This document shows, piece by piece, positions 16,247-25,096 of a DNA stretch of 63,958 nt. Below the pieces are notes generated by a model. The model saw nothing but the letters and a program-made list of their open reading frames with translations, was not told the origin of the DNA and ran no database searches. The position numbers were made by a program, and so were the translations under genes. The DNA lies in assembly GCA_021771695.1 (NCBI GenBank), contig JAETON010000013.1, forward strand, positions 1-63,958, written 5' to 3'. This stretch comes from Lachnospiraceae bacterium (GTDB lineage Bacteria; Bacillota; Clostridia; Lachnospirales; Lachnospiraceae). Each line of letters opens with the position of its first letter. Positions within the stretch are counted from its first letter, which is position 1.

Positions 16247-16624
16247 ATGAAAAAACTGCCTCAAATTTCTGAAGCTGAATATGAAGTTATGAAAGTCATA
16301 TGGGCAATGTCTCCCATCAGCACCAACGATGTGGTAAAACAGCTTTCCGACACAGATTGGAGTCCGAAAACAATTCAAACACTCTTAAAACGTCTTTTAA
16401 AAAAAGGAGCTTTAACCTATGAAAAAGATGGAAGAATGTTTGTTTATTCTCCTGTTTTTACAGAAGAAGATTATTTAAAACAGGAAAGCAGCTCCTTTTT
16501 AAATCGGTTCTATCACGGAACTTTAAATCAAATGGTTTGCAGTTTTGTAGAACAGGACCTTCTTTCCCAACAGGAATTAGCAGAATTAAAACAATTACTG
16601 GACAGCAAAATGGAGGAATCTTAA
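16247..16624 (+). CDS. blaI: BlaI/MecI family repressor
   Basis: This 125-residue winged-helix repressor has the BlaI/MecI pattern: ISEAEYEVMKVIW, then SPISTNDVVKQL and the recognition helix SPKTIQTLLKRLLKKG, followed by a dimerisation domain (about 75-122) with the protease-sensitive region. In this family BlaR1 signalling leads to cleavage of the repressor. It ends 1 bp before blaR1. GGAGGAAATTTT precedes the ATG. Confidence 0.95.
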   Translation: MKKLPQISEAEYEVMKVIWAMSPISTNDVVKQLSDTDWSPKTIQTLLKRLLKKGALTYEKDGRMFVYSPVFTEEDYLKQESSSFLNRFYHGTLNQMVCSFVEQDLLSQQELAELKQLLDSKMEES

Positions 16625-16625
16625 T

Positions 16626-18356
16626 ATGCAGATGATCTTTTCTGTAATTTTAAGCAGCTTTTTAATTTGTATCATTTATATTTTACAAATATTTTTTTCA
16701 AATACCTTAACAGCCAGAACCCGCTGTATACTCTGGCTGCCTGTTTTTTTGATTCTCTTTTTCGGATTCCTGCCACTTTCCAGCTTTCATTTTTTCATAC
16801 CGCAAATCATCACATTCACTGATTCGCCTTCTTTCGTTTCCCCTGTATTCCAAACACTGCCTGCGGCAAATGAAATTTTAGATGCCGCCGTAAATGTACA
16901 GCGTTTTCCATTATGGGATTTATGTTCTATCTTATGGATGTTGGGAGTTTTTATTTCTTTTTTCTTTTGCTGCATAAAATATATACGTTTATACAAAATT
17001 TATAAACATTCCTATACAGCAAATGAAAATTTAATCAATATTTTTCAACAACAGCAGGTTCTTTTTCCAAAAATGCAGACCATTCAAATTTATGAAACTT
17101 CTCAAATTTCATCTGCTATGACCTTTGGAATCATCCGTCCAAAAATATTTCTTCCATCTGATTTTTCTAATATTATGACAAATCAAGAATTATCTAATAT
17201 TTTATTACATGAGCAAATACATATAAAGCATAAGGATTCCGTCATTCAATTTTTCTTGATGCTATTTCACTGTATTTATTGGTTCCATCCTTTGTTTCCT
17301 TTTTTCAAAAAGCAGATACGTTTGGATCATGAAATTTACTGTGATTCCTGTGTTTTAAACTATTATAATGATTCCCGGCAGACAGCACTTTATGGACATA
17401 CCCTCCTTCATGCTGCAGAATATATGAAAAAACAAACTTTATCTGCTTCTTCTTTCTTCATTGATTCTAAAAAGCAGCTGCATATACGAATTTTAAAAAT
17501 CTGCCAGCCGCAAAGCGGCAATAAAAATATCAGCCGCATATTTATATTTTTTATCTTGTGTTTATCTTTGACCTCGATTCCCGTATTGAACCTCTATAGT
17601 GCCAAACCGGATTTTTATTATTTATCTGCTTTTGAAAAACAACATATGCAGGAACTAAAAACCGCTCATAAAATTCAAGGTTCTTTGGTGATTTACCGGG
17701 AACAGACCGGACAATATTTAGTATATGGAAACCGCCAGGCTCAAACACGTGTTTCTCCAAATTCTACTTATAAAATATACAGTGCTGTACATGCCTTGGA
17801 AAACAATATCATTACTCCCAAATATAATTCTATGGACTGGAATCAAACCAATTATCCTTTTGAGCAGTGGAATCAAAATCAAACTTTAAATTCCGCCATG
17901 TCCCAAAGTGTGAATTGGTATTTTCAAAATTTAGATCAGACTTCCGGTCCAACAGAAATGAAAAACTTTTACAAACAAATTCAATACGGAAACCAAAATC
18001 TCTCTGGCGGTATCTCTGAATACTGGCTGGAATCTTCCTTGAAAATCTCTCCTTGGGAACAGGTACGCCTTTTAAAAGATTTTTACCAAAATAAATATCA
18101 ATGGAAATCCAGTACTATTTCTAACGTAAAAAAATCTCTGCTGATTCAAAAGAAAAACGGCACCCGTCTTTATGGGAAGACCGGCACCGGTATGGTAAAT
18201 GGACAATATGTTCATGGTTGGTTTATCGGCTTTGTTGAACATCAAAATGGAACTGACTATTTTGCTCTCTGCCTTACTTCCGGGAAAGAAATTTCTGGAA
18301 CAAAAGCCATGGAAACTGTCCTTAAAATTTTGCAGGAACAAGAAATTTATTCTTAA
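16626..18356 (+). CDS. blaR1: BlaR1/MecR1 beta-lactam sensor-protease
   Basis: This 576-residue membrane sensor has an N-terminal M56 metalloprotease with four membrane helices and the zinc motif HEQIH at residues 195-199, then an extracellular class D beta-lactamase-like domain (about 340-576) with the acylation motif STYK near residue 380 and KTGTG near 517. Beta-lactam acylation of the serine would activate the protease and lift BlaI repression. All key motifs are intact. The stop overlaps the stop of the convergent lipoprotein gene by 4 bp. Confidence 0.93.
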   Translation: MQMIFSVILSSFLICIIYILQIFFSNTLTARTRCILWLPVFLILFFGFLPLSSFHFFIPQIITFTDSPSFVSPVFQTLPAANEILDAAVNVQRFPLWDLCSILWMLGVFISFFFCCIKYIRLYKIYKHSYTANENLINIFQQQQVLFPKMQTIQIYETSQISSAMTFGIIRPKIFLPSDFSNIMTNQELSNILLHEQIHIKHKDSVIQFFLMLFHCIYWFHPLFPFFKKQIRLDHEIYCDSCVLNYYNDSRQTALYGHTLLHAAEYMKKQTLSASSFFIDSKKQLHIRILKICQPQSGNKNISRIFIFFILCLSLTSIPVLNLYSAKPDFYYLSAFEKQHMQELKTAHKIQGSLVIYREQTGQYLVYGNRQAQTRVSPNSTYKIYSAVHALENNIITPKYNSMDWNQTNYPFEQWNQNQTLNSAMSQSVNWYFQNLDQTSGPTEMKNFYKQIQYGNQNLSGGISEYWLESSLKISPWEQVRLLKDFYQNKYQWKSSTISNVKKSLLIQKKNGTRLYGKTGTGMVNGQYVHGWFIGFVEHQNGTDYFALCLTSGKEISGTKAMETVLKILQEQEIYS

Positions 18357-19027
18357 TCATTGGATTTTAAACGAAATTTCATGGTTCCTCCTGCTTGAAG
18401 TTCATCTTGATCTGACAGATAGAATTCACAAATAAAAAATCCATCTTCTGATAATTGAAGCTTCTTCATTTGATATTTTACCAACTCACTTATCGAAGCT
18501 TCTCCTTTTGCATTCCAGATAACAGTTGCCAACACTCCAAAACATTTCTTTTGTTCTGATTTTAGATGTATCAGACTGAATCCTCCCGAAGGGTTTATAG
18601 ATACCATTGTCATATTTCCTTTTTTCTTCTGCTCCACCTTATTGGAAAAATCCCTCACTTTCTGACTGCATCCCATGACATACTTTTCTTCTGAATCTGC
18701 TGCAGGATAACCCTTTTCCCAAAGATTTTTTAAAATCTTTTCACGATCTTTCTCAGTGATTGGCTTTTGCGTTTCGTAAGGAAAAATTCCATGATATACA
18801 CTCACAACATCTTTTACTTGGTTTTCTGCCTTCCGTTTTTCGTCTTTGGTAATTTTCAACGGCTTCCAGCCGCTATTTTCTTCATTTGCCGCCTTTTTTA
18901 CTTTCTCCTTTGAAGCCTTCCCACAGCCGGCCAGCAGACTGCATAAAAGCAAAATCCCCACAGCTGCATATGTTTTACTTTTTCTGCATATAGGCTTCCA
19001 GAATATTTTTTGTTCTTTCAACCACAT
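18353..19027 (-). CDS. Lipoprotein in the mec-like cluster
   Basis: This 224-residue protein has a basic N-terminus, a hydrophobic stretch (about 20-34) and a lipobox LLAGC at about residue 35, so it is probably a lipid-anchored surface protein. The mature part has no domain I can name. The ATG overlaps the 3' end of the PBP gene by about 50 bp but has GGAGG 9 nt upstream, so translational coupling with the PBP is likely. Its position between blaR1 and the PBP suggests a helper role in the beta-lactam response; this is inference. Confidence 0.75.
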   Translation of the reverse strand: MWLKEQKIFWKPICRKSKTYAAVGILLLCSLLAGCGKASKEKVKKAANEENSGWKPLKITKDEKRKAENQVKDVVSVYHGIFPYETQKPITEKDREKILKNLWEKGYPAADSEEKYVMGCSQKVRDFSNKVEQKKKGNMTMVSINPSGGFSLIHLKSEQKKCFGVLATVIWNAKGEASISELVKYQMKKLQLSEDGFFICEFYLSDQDELQAGGTMKFRLKSND

Positions 19028-20912
19028 AACCGCTTCCTCCCCTTGTTTTTACGTCTTCTGCCATAGAAACCAATTCCACAGGTCCCCTTTTGCCATTTTT
19101 CTCAGTTATCGTTACAAACCATCCAAGCTCTGTTCCCTTTGTATCATCTTTTGAAAGTTTTATTTCTGCCGTTCCGGTTTTCCCCCAAATATCCAGTCCT
19201 GCAGTTTTGGCTTTATGCCCCGTTCCATTGGGATGATCTATGACCTGTTTCATTCCACTTTTTATTTGTTTCACAGCTTTTTTAGAAAATACATTCTGTT
19301 TCCATATTTCCGTTTTCTGCCCCTTTTCTACAACCAGTCTTGGTTTTACCATATCTCCCTGATTTGAAAATGCAGAATATATAGATGCCATATGTACCGG
19401 GTTCACCAGCATCTGTCCTTGTCCGTACCCGCTGTCTGCCAGCTGGATTTCGGTTTCTATTTCTTCTCCATTGGCATAAGAAGATTTTGTCATAGCAAAC
19501 GGAAATGAAATTGACTCACAAAATCCTATATTTTTCAACTGTTTCTGCAAAGTATCCTTCCCGATTTTCAACGCAGCTTTCGCAAAATAAATATTATCTG
19601 AATAAATCAAAGCATTTTGCAATACATGATTTTCATAATTATGCAATGTCGTCACCCGGTAATTTCCCCAGCTTGCATCTTTTCTCCAGCTGGTCTTACT
19701 GTTTCCAAAATCTTCTTCTGCACTGAATCTTCCGGCAGTCAGCCCTATCGCTCCGATGATTGGTTTTAAAGAGGAGCCTGGACACCAAGTTCCCTTCCAG
19801 CGGTTCTGCATCGGCTGATTCTTATCCTCAGAAATCCTCTTCCACTGTCTGTCTGTGATTCCCCATGCAAATGCCTGGCTATCATAAGACGGTGTACTAA
19901 CCAGTGCAAGAATCTCTCCGGTTTTCGGATTCGTCGCCGTATGACAGCTTTTATCTGTTTTATATTGTTCATATATGGTTCTTTGAAGCAGACTATCAAT
20001 GGTTGTCTGAATATCCTCCCCATCTGCTTCATCTCTAATTGCTAAATTCTTTTTTACTTCTCCCCTTTCATTTTGAATATATATTTTCTTTCCATCTTTT
20101 CCCTTCAATTTCTCATCATACAGTTTTTCCAGTCCGGTTTTTCCTTCTCCGTTTTGGATATATCCAACCAAATGTGCTGCTGCCATTCCCAATGGATATA
20201 CTCTGGAACTTTCCTTAGAAACCATAATTCCCGGTATTTTTAGAAGCTCTTTTGGATATTCCCGCATTTTTTGAATCGGCACAAAAGACTCATTGGTTAC
20301 CCACTTCGCTTCCAGTTTTTTCTTCATTTCTGATTCTGTGATATCCAGAAACTTTTCTGCCTTTTTCAACGTTGTTTTCTCCATTTTCCCTGGAACAATT
20401 CCTATAGAATAAATATCTCCTTGTCCTGCCAGTATCCGTCCATTACGGTCTTTTATTTCTCCCCTTTTGGCTTTGATTGTCACAACCCGGACTTTATCCT
20501 CTGCCGTCAACTGAGGAAAAATCACAGAATCATCCCACTGAAGGCAGTATTTCCCATCTTCTTTTACAAATTGTACGGAAGATTGATATTCTATCCTGCC
20601 TGTACAACTGTCCATCTTCACCCGAAACACCACATGTTTCTCACGATTTTTCGATATAATTTCCACTTTTATATTTTTTGCGGAAATTCCTTCATAAATA
20701 TTCTTATTTCTCTGGATAAATTCGTTTTTCGAAGTTCCCTTTTTACTTTCTTCATCCAGCATTTGATACATTTCCTCATATTTCCCTTCTTCTGCATACG
20801 ACATATACTGTAAAAATGCCTCTCCCGGATTCATAGCAATATGATTCCAATAAAAAAGAAAAGCTCCTGCCAACGCTGTTACAATAGCAATTCCAATGAA
20901 AATCTTTTTCAT
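18975..20912 (-). CDS. MecA-like class B penicillin-binding protein
   Basis: This 645-residue transpeptidase has one N-terminal membrane helix, an NTF2-like MecA_N domain (about 25-130, AFLQYMSYAEEGKYEEMY), a PBP dimer domain (about 140-290) and a transpeptidase domain. The active-site motifs are SSLK near residue 379, SDN near 441 and KTGTAE near 577. Domain order equals that of staphylococcal PBP2a and enterococcal low-affinity PBPs. The ATG at 20912 has AAGGGGAG upstream. A BlaI-type dyad lies at 20947-20958. Beta-lactam affinity cannot be read from the sequence. Confidence 0.92.
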   Translation of the reverse strand: MKKIFIGIAIVTALAGAFLFYWNHIAMNPGEAFLQYMSYAEEGKYEEMYQMLDEESKKGTSKNEFIQRNKNIYEGISAKNIKVEIISKNREKHVVFRVKMDSCTGRIEYQSSVQFVKEDGKYCLQWDDSVIFPQLTAEDKVRVVTIKAKRGEIKDRNGRILAGQGDIYSIGIVPGKMEKTTLKKAEKFLDITESEMKKKLEAKWVTNESFVPIQKMREYPKELLKIPGIMVSKESSRVYPLGMAAAHLVGYIQNGEGKTGLEKLYDEKLKGKDGKKIYIQNERGEVKKNLAIRDEADGEDIQTTIDSLLQRTIYEQYKTDKSCHTATNPKTGEILALVSTPSYDSQAFAWGITDRQWKRISEDKNQPMQNRWKGTWCPGSSLKPIIGAIGLTAGRFSAEEDFGNSKTSWRKDASWGNYRVTTLHNYENHVLQNALIYSDNIYFAKAALKIGKDTLQKQLKNIGFCESISFPFAMTKSSYANGEEIETEIQLADSGYGQGQMLVNPVHMASIYSAFSNQGDMVKPRLVVEKGQKTEIWKQNVFSKKAVKQIKSGMKQVIDHPNGTGHKAKTAGLDIWGKTGTAEIKLSKDDTKGTELGWFVTITEKNGKRGPVELVSMAEDVKTRGGSGYVVERTKNILEAYMQKK

Positions 20913-20946
20913 TTTCTCTCCCCTTTCTCCTCTCCTTCTTATAATA

Positions 20947-20958
20947 TTACACATGTAA
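20947..20958. promoter_or_regulatory. BlaI/MecI-type operator before the PBP gene
   Basis: TTACACATGTAA differs by one base from the TTACATATGTAA-type core of mec/bla operators (TACA...TGTA). It lies about 35 bp before the PBP start, where a repressor would block transcription. Confidence 0.6.
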
Positions 20959-20993
20959 GATTTCATGTCAAGCAAATTTGATTTCCCGTAATG

Positions 20994-21431
20994 TTATAAA
21001 TAAATTTTTCGTCGAAAATTCCGAAAAACTATCACATGTTCTGTGACTCTCTGCATATTCTTTTCAATAAGGGAAATTTTATATGTTTCTTCTGAGAATG
21101 GATTCCCATTATATTTATATGTTCCATCTGGAAGCTTTTTATATTTTTTTGCGAAGAAACCTTTCCCTGCATACATCTTCCCATGATATCCACATGCAGC
21201 CAATGCAGGAACCCCGCCTGTATGATCATAATGTCCATGGCTCAGAAACACCATATCCAGATTACACAAGTCAACAGAAAGTTTTTGTGCATTTTCTACA
21301 AATATTCCTGTCTGCCCTGTATCAAACAAAATTTTCTTTTCATCAATTTCCAGCAGCAATGATAATCCATGTTCTCCTGCCAGTCCTTTCTCCGGATTTT
21401 CATGATTTTCAATCAGCGTCGTAATTTTCAT
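20994..21431 (-). pseudogene. Truncated MBL-fold metallo-hydrolase
   Basis: The 145 residues retain the N-terminal half of a metallo-beta-lactamase-fold hydrolase: FDTGQTGIF, then the zinc motif LSHGHYDHTGG near residue 70. Homologues of this type run to about 250-280 residues and need further His/Asp ligands from the second half. Here the frame ends shortly after HVIVFRNF, about 80 bp before the MecA-like PBP start. The missing half suggests a deletion at the border of the mec-like cluster. A functional short form is unlikely. Confidence 0.7.
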
Positions 21432-21909
21432 CGTATTCCCCTTTCGGATGTTTTTCCATATAATCATGCAGAATTGCAGCAGAAATCTCTACCAGTTGTC
21501 TGCACGGACGCTTTTTATAATATTCTTCTGTTCTATGAGAAGGTATCGGACTATCTTTTTGTTTCGATAAGCCTAAAAGATCTCTGCATACAATACTTCC
21601 ATTTACCTTTCTAAATTCTTCCGCGAGTTCTTGTATTCTCTCGTAATGCTCTTTTTTCCCTTGATAATCTTTTGGTGATGCATACCCGTAAATGCAGCCT
21701 GCTGCCATAAACATTCCACTGACGCTTCCGCAGACTTCCCGAAGTCTTCCCATTCCGCCGCCAAAAGAAGAACTTAATTTCAGTGCCGTTTCTCTGCCAA
21801 TATCATATTGATCTTCAAAAGCAAGAAATATGGATTGTGCACAGTTATACCCTTCCATAAATAATTCTCCTGCTTTTTTTGCATAAATGCTTTGTTCTAT
21901 CTGCTTCAC
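21409..21909 (-). CDS. C-GCAxxG-C-C family redox protein
   Basis: This 166-residue protein of the C_GCAxxG_C_C family has EGYNCAQSIF, then FGGGMGRLREVCGSVSG, an AAGCIYG block (the family name motif) and late cysteines in SIVCRDLL and RPCRQLV. Members are probable redox or metal-binding proteins of anaerobes, often near transporters or oxidoreductases. The exact function is unknown. Its end overlaps the start of the truncated hydrolase gene. Confidence 0.87.
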   Translation of the reverse strand: MKQIEQSIYAKKAGELFMEGYNCAQSIFLAFEDQYDIGRETALKLSSSFGGGMGRLREVCGSVSGMFMAAGCIYGYASPKDYQGKKEHYERIQELAEEFRKVNGSIVCRDLLGLSKQKDSPIPSHRTEEYYKKRPCRQLVEISAAILHDYMEKHPKGEYDENYDAD

Positions 21910-22018
21910 AATATCCCTCCATTCTTCATCTTTTTTTATTTTATCATTTTTCTATCCCATGAACCAGTTTATTTGTGTTACACTATTTCATAGAAAAAAA
22001 TGAAAAGAGGAATAATTC

Positions 22019-22699
22019 ATGATGATTGGAACGATTGTAAATACCGGAACGATTCTTACCGGCAGTATTCTTGGAAGTATATTAAAACGAGGTGTAAAAG
22101 AACAATATCAGAATTGTTTATATAATGCCATGGGACTGGCTGCTGTAGGACTTGGCATCAATGCCATTGTCTCTAACATGCCAAACAGCAAATATCCGGT
22201 TTTATTTATTGTCAGTCTGGCTCTTGGAAGTTTAATCGGCACTGCACTGGATATTGACGGACATTTTCAACGGCTGATGAACCGGCTTGGCAAATCAGAA
22301 CTGTCAAAGGGATTATCTACTGGTATTTTATTATATTGTATTGGAAGTCTTTCTATTTTAGGACCGATTCAAAGTGCTTTATACGGAGATAATACATATC
22401 TATTTACAAATGCTACACTGGATCTTGTGACTTCTACTGTTTTAGCCTCCACTTACGGCATCGGTATGGCATTTGCTGCATTGGTTTTATTTTGCTGGCA
22501 GGGTTCTATCTATCTTGGTGCCACATTTCTTCAAAGTTTTTTAACTGATGCTTTAATGTCAGAAATTACAATTGCCGGCGGTTTTTTAATTGCGGCCTCC
22601 GGACTTTCTATTTTAGAAATCAAAGATATGAAAACATTAAATATGCTTCCAGCCCTTTTAATTCCTCCAGCTTTCTTCATCATTCTTTCTTTTTTTTAA
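22019..22699 (+). CDS. DUF554 family membrane protein
   Basis: This 226-residue protein has about six to seven hydrophobic helices and the DUF554 start MIGTIVNTGTILTGSILG, the GLAAVGLGINA motif and the CIGSLSILGPIQ motif near residue 105. The function is unknown; it is probably an inner membrane transporter or channel-like protein. The gene stands alone, with AGAGG upstream of tandem ATG codons. It is convergent with the nitrilase gene. Confidence 0.88.
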   Translation: MMIGTIVNTGTILTGSILGSILKRGVKEQYQNCLYNAMGLAAVGLGINAIVSNMPNSKYPVLFIVSLALGSLIGTALDIDGHFQRLMNRLGKSELSKGLSTGILLYCIGSLSILGPIQSALYGDNTYLFTNATLDLVTSTVLASTYGIGMAFAALVLFCWQGSIYLGATFLQSFLTDALMSEITIAGGFLIAASGLSILEIKDMKTLNMLPALLIPPAFFIILSFF

Positions 22700-22712
22700 T
22701 AAGATGCGGTTT

Positions 22713-23516
22713 TTACAAATGATAAAGCTCTGCCCGCCGATTCTGAAATACTGGATTGGCACGGCGGACTTTTTCTATTTTATCAAAAGAAACCTCACAA
22801 ACAAGAAGTTCTTCTTTCTCTTTTCCTTGAACCAGCAACTCTCCCAGAGGTCCAAATCCCAGACTCCGTCCCATATAATGTTCTTCACTGTAATGACAGC
22901 ACCCGATCACATACATTTCATTTTCAATAGCTCTTGCACGAAGCAAAGTCTCCCACTGCAAATATTTTCCCTCACCTTTTACCCATGCAGATGGATAAAA
23001 CATCACTTGTGTTCCTTGAAGTGCTGCATTTCTTGCCAATTCGGGAAAACGTAAATCATAACAAGTTCCAATTCCTATTATCCCAAACGGGGTTTCCAAC
23101 GGCTGAAACAATGTTTTCCCCGGTATTGTATCTTTAGACTCCTTCCATCGATAGGCATCAAATAAATGAGTCTTATGATAAGCTCCTGCCAAATTTCCTT
23201 GTGCATCCAAAATCACCATTGTATTCCATGTTTTTTTTGAATCATCCACAGAAATCTCATTCATTCCGAAAATCATCCACATTTTATATTCTTTTGCCCA
23301 CTTTTGCATCGTTTTAACAAATACGCCATCCAGCGGCTGTGCCTTCTGGGAATATGTTCCTGTATCATCTGGATAATATGTCATAAAATATTCTGGAAAA
23401 ACCAACAACTGGGCTTTTTGCATCTTCGCTTTTTTTAAAAAAACTTCTGCCTTCTTTAAATTTTCCTTATAATTTGTAAAAGATGTTGTCTGTGCCAATG
23501 CAATAGTAAATGCCAT
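22713..23516 (-). CDS. Carbon-nitrogen hydrolase (omega-amidase/nitrilase superfamily)
   Basis: This 267-residue amidohydrolase carries the Glu-Lys-Cys triad: Glu in FPEYFMTYY, Lys in YHKTHLFDA and Cys in GIGTCYDLRFPEL. Members of this branch include omega-amidase (Nit2) and cyclic or aliphatic amidases; the substrate is not clear from sequence. I place the start at 23516 (MAFTIALAQ), with AGGCGG upstream. The in-frame extension to 23591 runs through a terminator-like hairpin and is not family-like. Confidence 0.87.
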   Translation of the reverse strand: MAFTIALAQTTSFTNYKENLKKAEVFLKKAKMQKAQLLVFPEYFMTYYPDDTGTYSQKAQPLDGVFVKTMQKWAKEYKMWMIFGMNEISVDDSKKTWNTMVILDAQGNLAGAYHKTHLFDAYRWKESKDTIPGKTLFQPLETPFGIIGIGTCYDLRFPELARNAALQGTQVMFYPSAWVKGEGKYLQWETLLRARAIENEMYVIGCCHYSEEHYMGRSLGFGPLGELLVQGKEKEELLVCEVSFDKIEKVRRANPVFQNRRAELYHL

Positions 23517-23639
23517 AGGTAAACCGCCTTTCTTATGAAATATGAAAAAGCAAAGCGGACAAGTCCGCCTCGAACTCCCTAAATACCACAAAAAAAAGCA
23601 CCGTCCCCGGCTCTACACAACCAAAAACAGTACTTCCAG

Positions 23640-23712
23640 TACGCGATGAGGGGTTCGAACCCTCGACACCCTGATTAAGAGTCAGGTGCTCTACCAACTG
23701 AGCTAATCACGC
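23640..23712 (-). tRNA. tRNA-Lys (CTT anticodon)
   Basis: The 73-nt cloverleaf on the minus strand has acceptor GCGTGAT/ATCGCGT, a D arm with AGCTCAGTTGGTAGAGC, an anticodon stem CCTGA/TCAGG with loop CTCTTAA (anticodon CTT, lysine AAG) and a T arm with GGTTCGAACC. CCA is not encoded. A strong promoter lies upstream (23756-23784). Confidence 0.97.
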
Positions 23713-23755
23713 ATAAAATCAATTATTTTAAGGTTTCTCCCTTAACGCAAGATTT

Positions 23756-23784
23756 ATTATATACGATTGAAAGAAAGAATGCAA
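23756..23784 (-). promoter_or_regulatory. Sigma-A promoter of tRNA-Lys
   Basis: Minus strand: TTGCAT, 17-nt spacer, TATAAT. The -10 box lies about 45 bp before the tRNA 5' end. Confidence 0.85.
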
Positions 23785-23804
23785 GTATAAATTTTAATTT
23801 TTTC

Positions 23805-23833
23805 TTGTAGATTATCTATCTTCATTCTATAAT
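23805..23833 (+). promoter_or_regulatory. Sigma-A promoter of the AI-2E family transporter
   Basis: TTGTAG, 17-nt spacer, TATAAT, ending 28 bp before the ATG at 23862. It diverges from the tRNA promoter. Confidence 0.82.
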
Positions 23834-23861
23834 AATATCATATGAAAAAAAGGAGACAATT

Positions 23862-25043
23862 ATGGCTGGTAATCATAAATTTGAATCAAACAAGAAATAC
23901 TTTACAATTAGTATCTATTCCATTGCTGTTATCTTAATTGGATGCCTGATCTTCCGTTTTGTTACCCAATGGAACATTACACAGAAAATTCTTCATAGTA
24001 TTTGGGATACATTATTCCCATTTTTTATGGGATTTCTAATTGCTTATATTATGAATCCTGTTGTTTCTTTCTTTCAACGAAATATTTTTGATAAATTTAT
24101 TTCCAAAGAAAAAAAACGTCTTTCCAGAGGATTATCGATTGTACTTAGTTATCTGGTATTTATCGGATGTCTAATTATCTGCTTAACCTTCATCATTCCA
24201 CAGCTTTATGAAAGTATTCGAGAACTGTCACTACAGATTCCAAGTATCTACAAAACACTGATAGATCTTTTTGAAAAATATCAAAAAACCAGTTCTCATC
24301 TGCTTCCACCAGAAGTAATGAATGTAATTGAAACAAAAACACTGCCAAAACTAATGAACCTTTCCAATCAAATTATTGCACAAATTATTCCTATGCTTTA
24401 TAACGTTTCTTTATCTTTGGCTAAATGGCTGTTTAATATTTTTATTGCATTCGTTGTATCTATTTATATGACAACAGACAAAAAAATCTTAAAATTTACA
24501 TTAAAGAAACTTGTACTGGCCGTTTTTAACGAAAATAAATCTTATACTGTATTGAAAACATTAAAAGACTGCCATGAAATTTTCTCTAGTTTTATTATTG
24601 GAAAATCCATTGATTCTTTGATTATTGGAGTCCTTTGTTTTTGTTTAATGACGATACTAAGGCTTCCATACACCGTGCTAATCAGCGTGATTGTCGGTCT
24701 TACGAATATGATTCCTTATTTTGGTCCATTCATTGGTGCCGTTCCGGGTGCTTTTATTTTATTTATTGTGAGTCCTATGAAAGCTCTTATTTTTATCATA
24801 ATGATTTTTGTTCTGCAGCAATTTGATGGATTGATTCTTGGTCCCAAAATCCTTGGAGATTCCACGGGAGTCCGTCCGCTTTTGATTTTATTCTCTATTA
24901 CTGTCGGCGGAGAATATTTCGGACCGCTCGGAATGTTTCTTGGTGTACCATTTTTTGCCTGCATCCAATATTTGATCCAAAACTGGGTAGAATACCAGCT
25001 GTATAAAAAGAAAATCAAATTAGATCCAGAAAAAGATGCATAA
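23862..25043 (+). CDS. AI-2E family transporter
   Basis: This 393-residue membrane protein has about seven to eight helices and the AI-2E (UPF0118) signatures: LFPFFMGFLIAYIMNP near residue 55, the soluble segment (about 110-170), and VGLTNMIPYFGPFIGAVPG near residue 285 followed by GPKILGDSTGVRPLLI. Members include TqsA-like exporters and Na+(Li+)/H+ antiporters, so the name does not prove autoinducer transport. AAGGAG precedes the start. It stands alone between its own promoter and a shared terminator. Confidence 0.9.
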   Translation: MAGNHKFESNKKYFTISIYSIAVILIGCLIFRFVTQWNITQKILHSIWDTLFPFFMGFLIAYIMNPVVSFFQRNIFDKFISKEKKRLSRGLSIVLSYLVFIGCLIICLTFIIPQLYESIRELSLQIPSIYKTLIDLFEKYQKTSSHLLPPEVMNVIETKTLPKLMNLSNQIIAQIIPMLYNVSLSLAKWLFNIFIAFVVSIYMTTDKKILKFTLKKLVLAVFNENKSYTVLKTLKDCHEIFSSFIIGKSIDSLIIGVLCFCLMTILRLPYTVLISVIVGLTNMIPYFGPFIGAVPGAFILFIVSPMKALIFIIMIFVLQQFDGLILGPKILGDSTGVRPLLILFSITVGGEYFGPLGMFLGVPFFACIQYLIQNWVEYQLYKKKIKLDPEKDA

Positions 25044-25060
25044 ATTTTCTATTTATATAC

Positions 25061-25093
25061 AAAATCCCGAGAATATCATCTTCTCGGGATTTT
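25061..25093. terminator. Bidirectional terminator
   Basis: Perfect 13-bp stem AAAATCCCGAGAA / TTCTCGGGATTTT between the convergent transporter and ABC-F genes, with A/T runs on both sides. Confidence 0.92.
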
Positions 25094-25096
25094 ATA

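Noticed and set aside
23550-23576. GCGGAC-AA-GTCCGC motif, seen again in imperfect form at 53029-53047
   Set aside because: Two copies of a short hairpin near gene ends are best taken as simple terminator stems; too short to claim a repeat family.
23517-23591. 25-residue N-terminal extension of the carbon-nitrogen hydrolase
   Set aside because: The extension translates a hairpin region and is not like the family N-terminus; the ATG at 23516 has its own ribosome-binding site.
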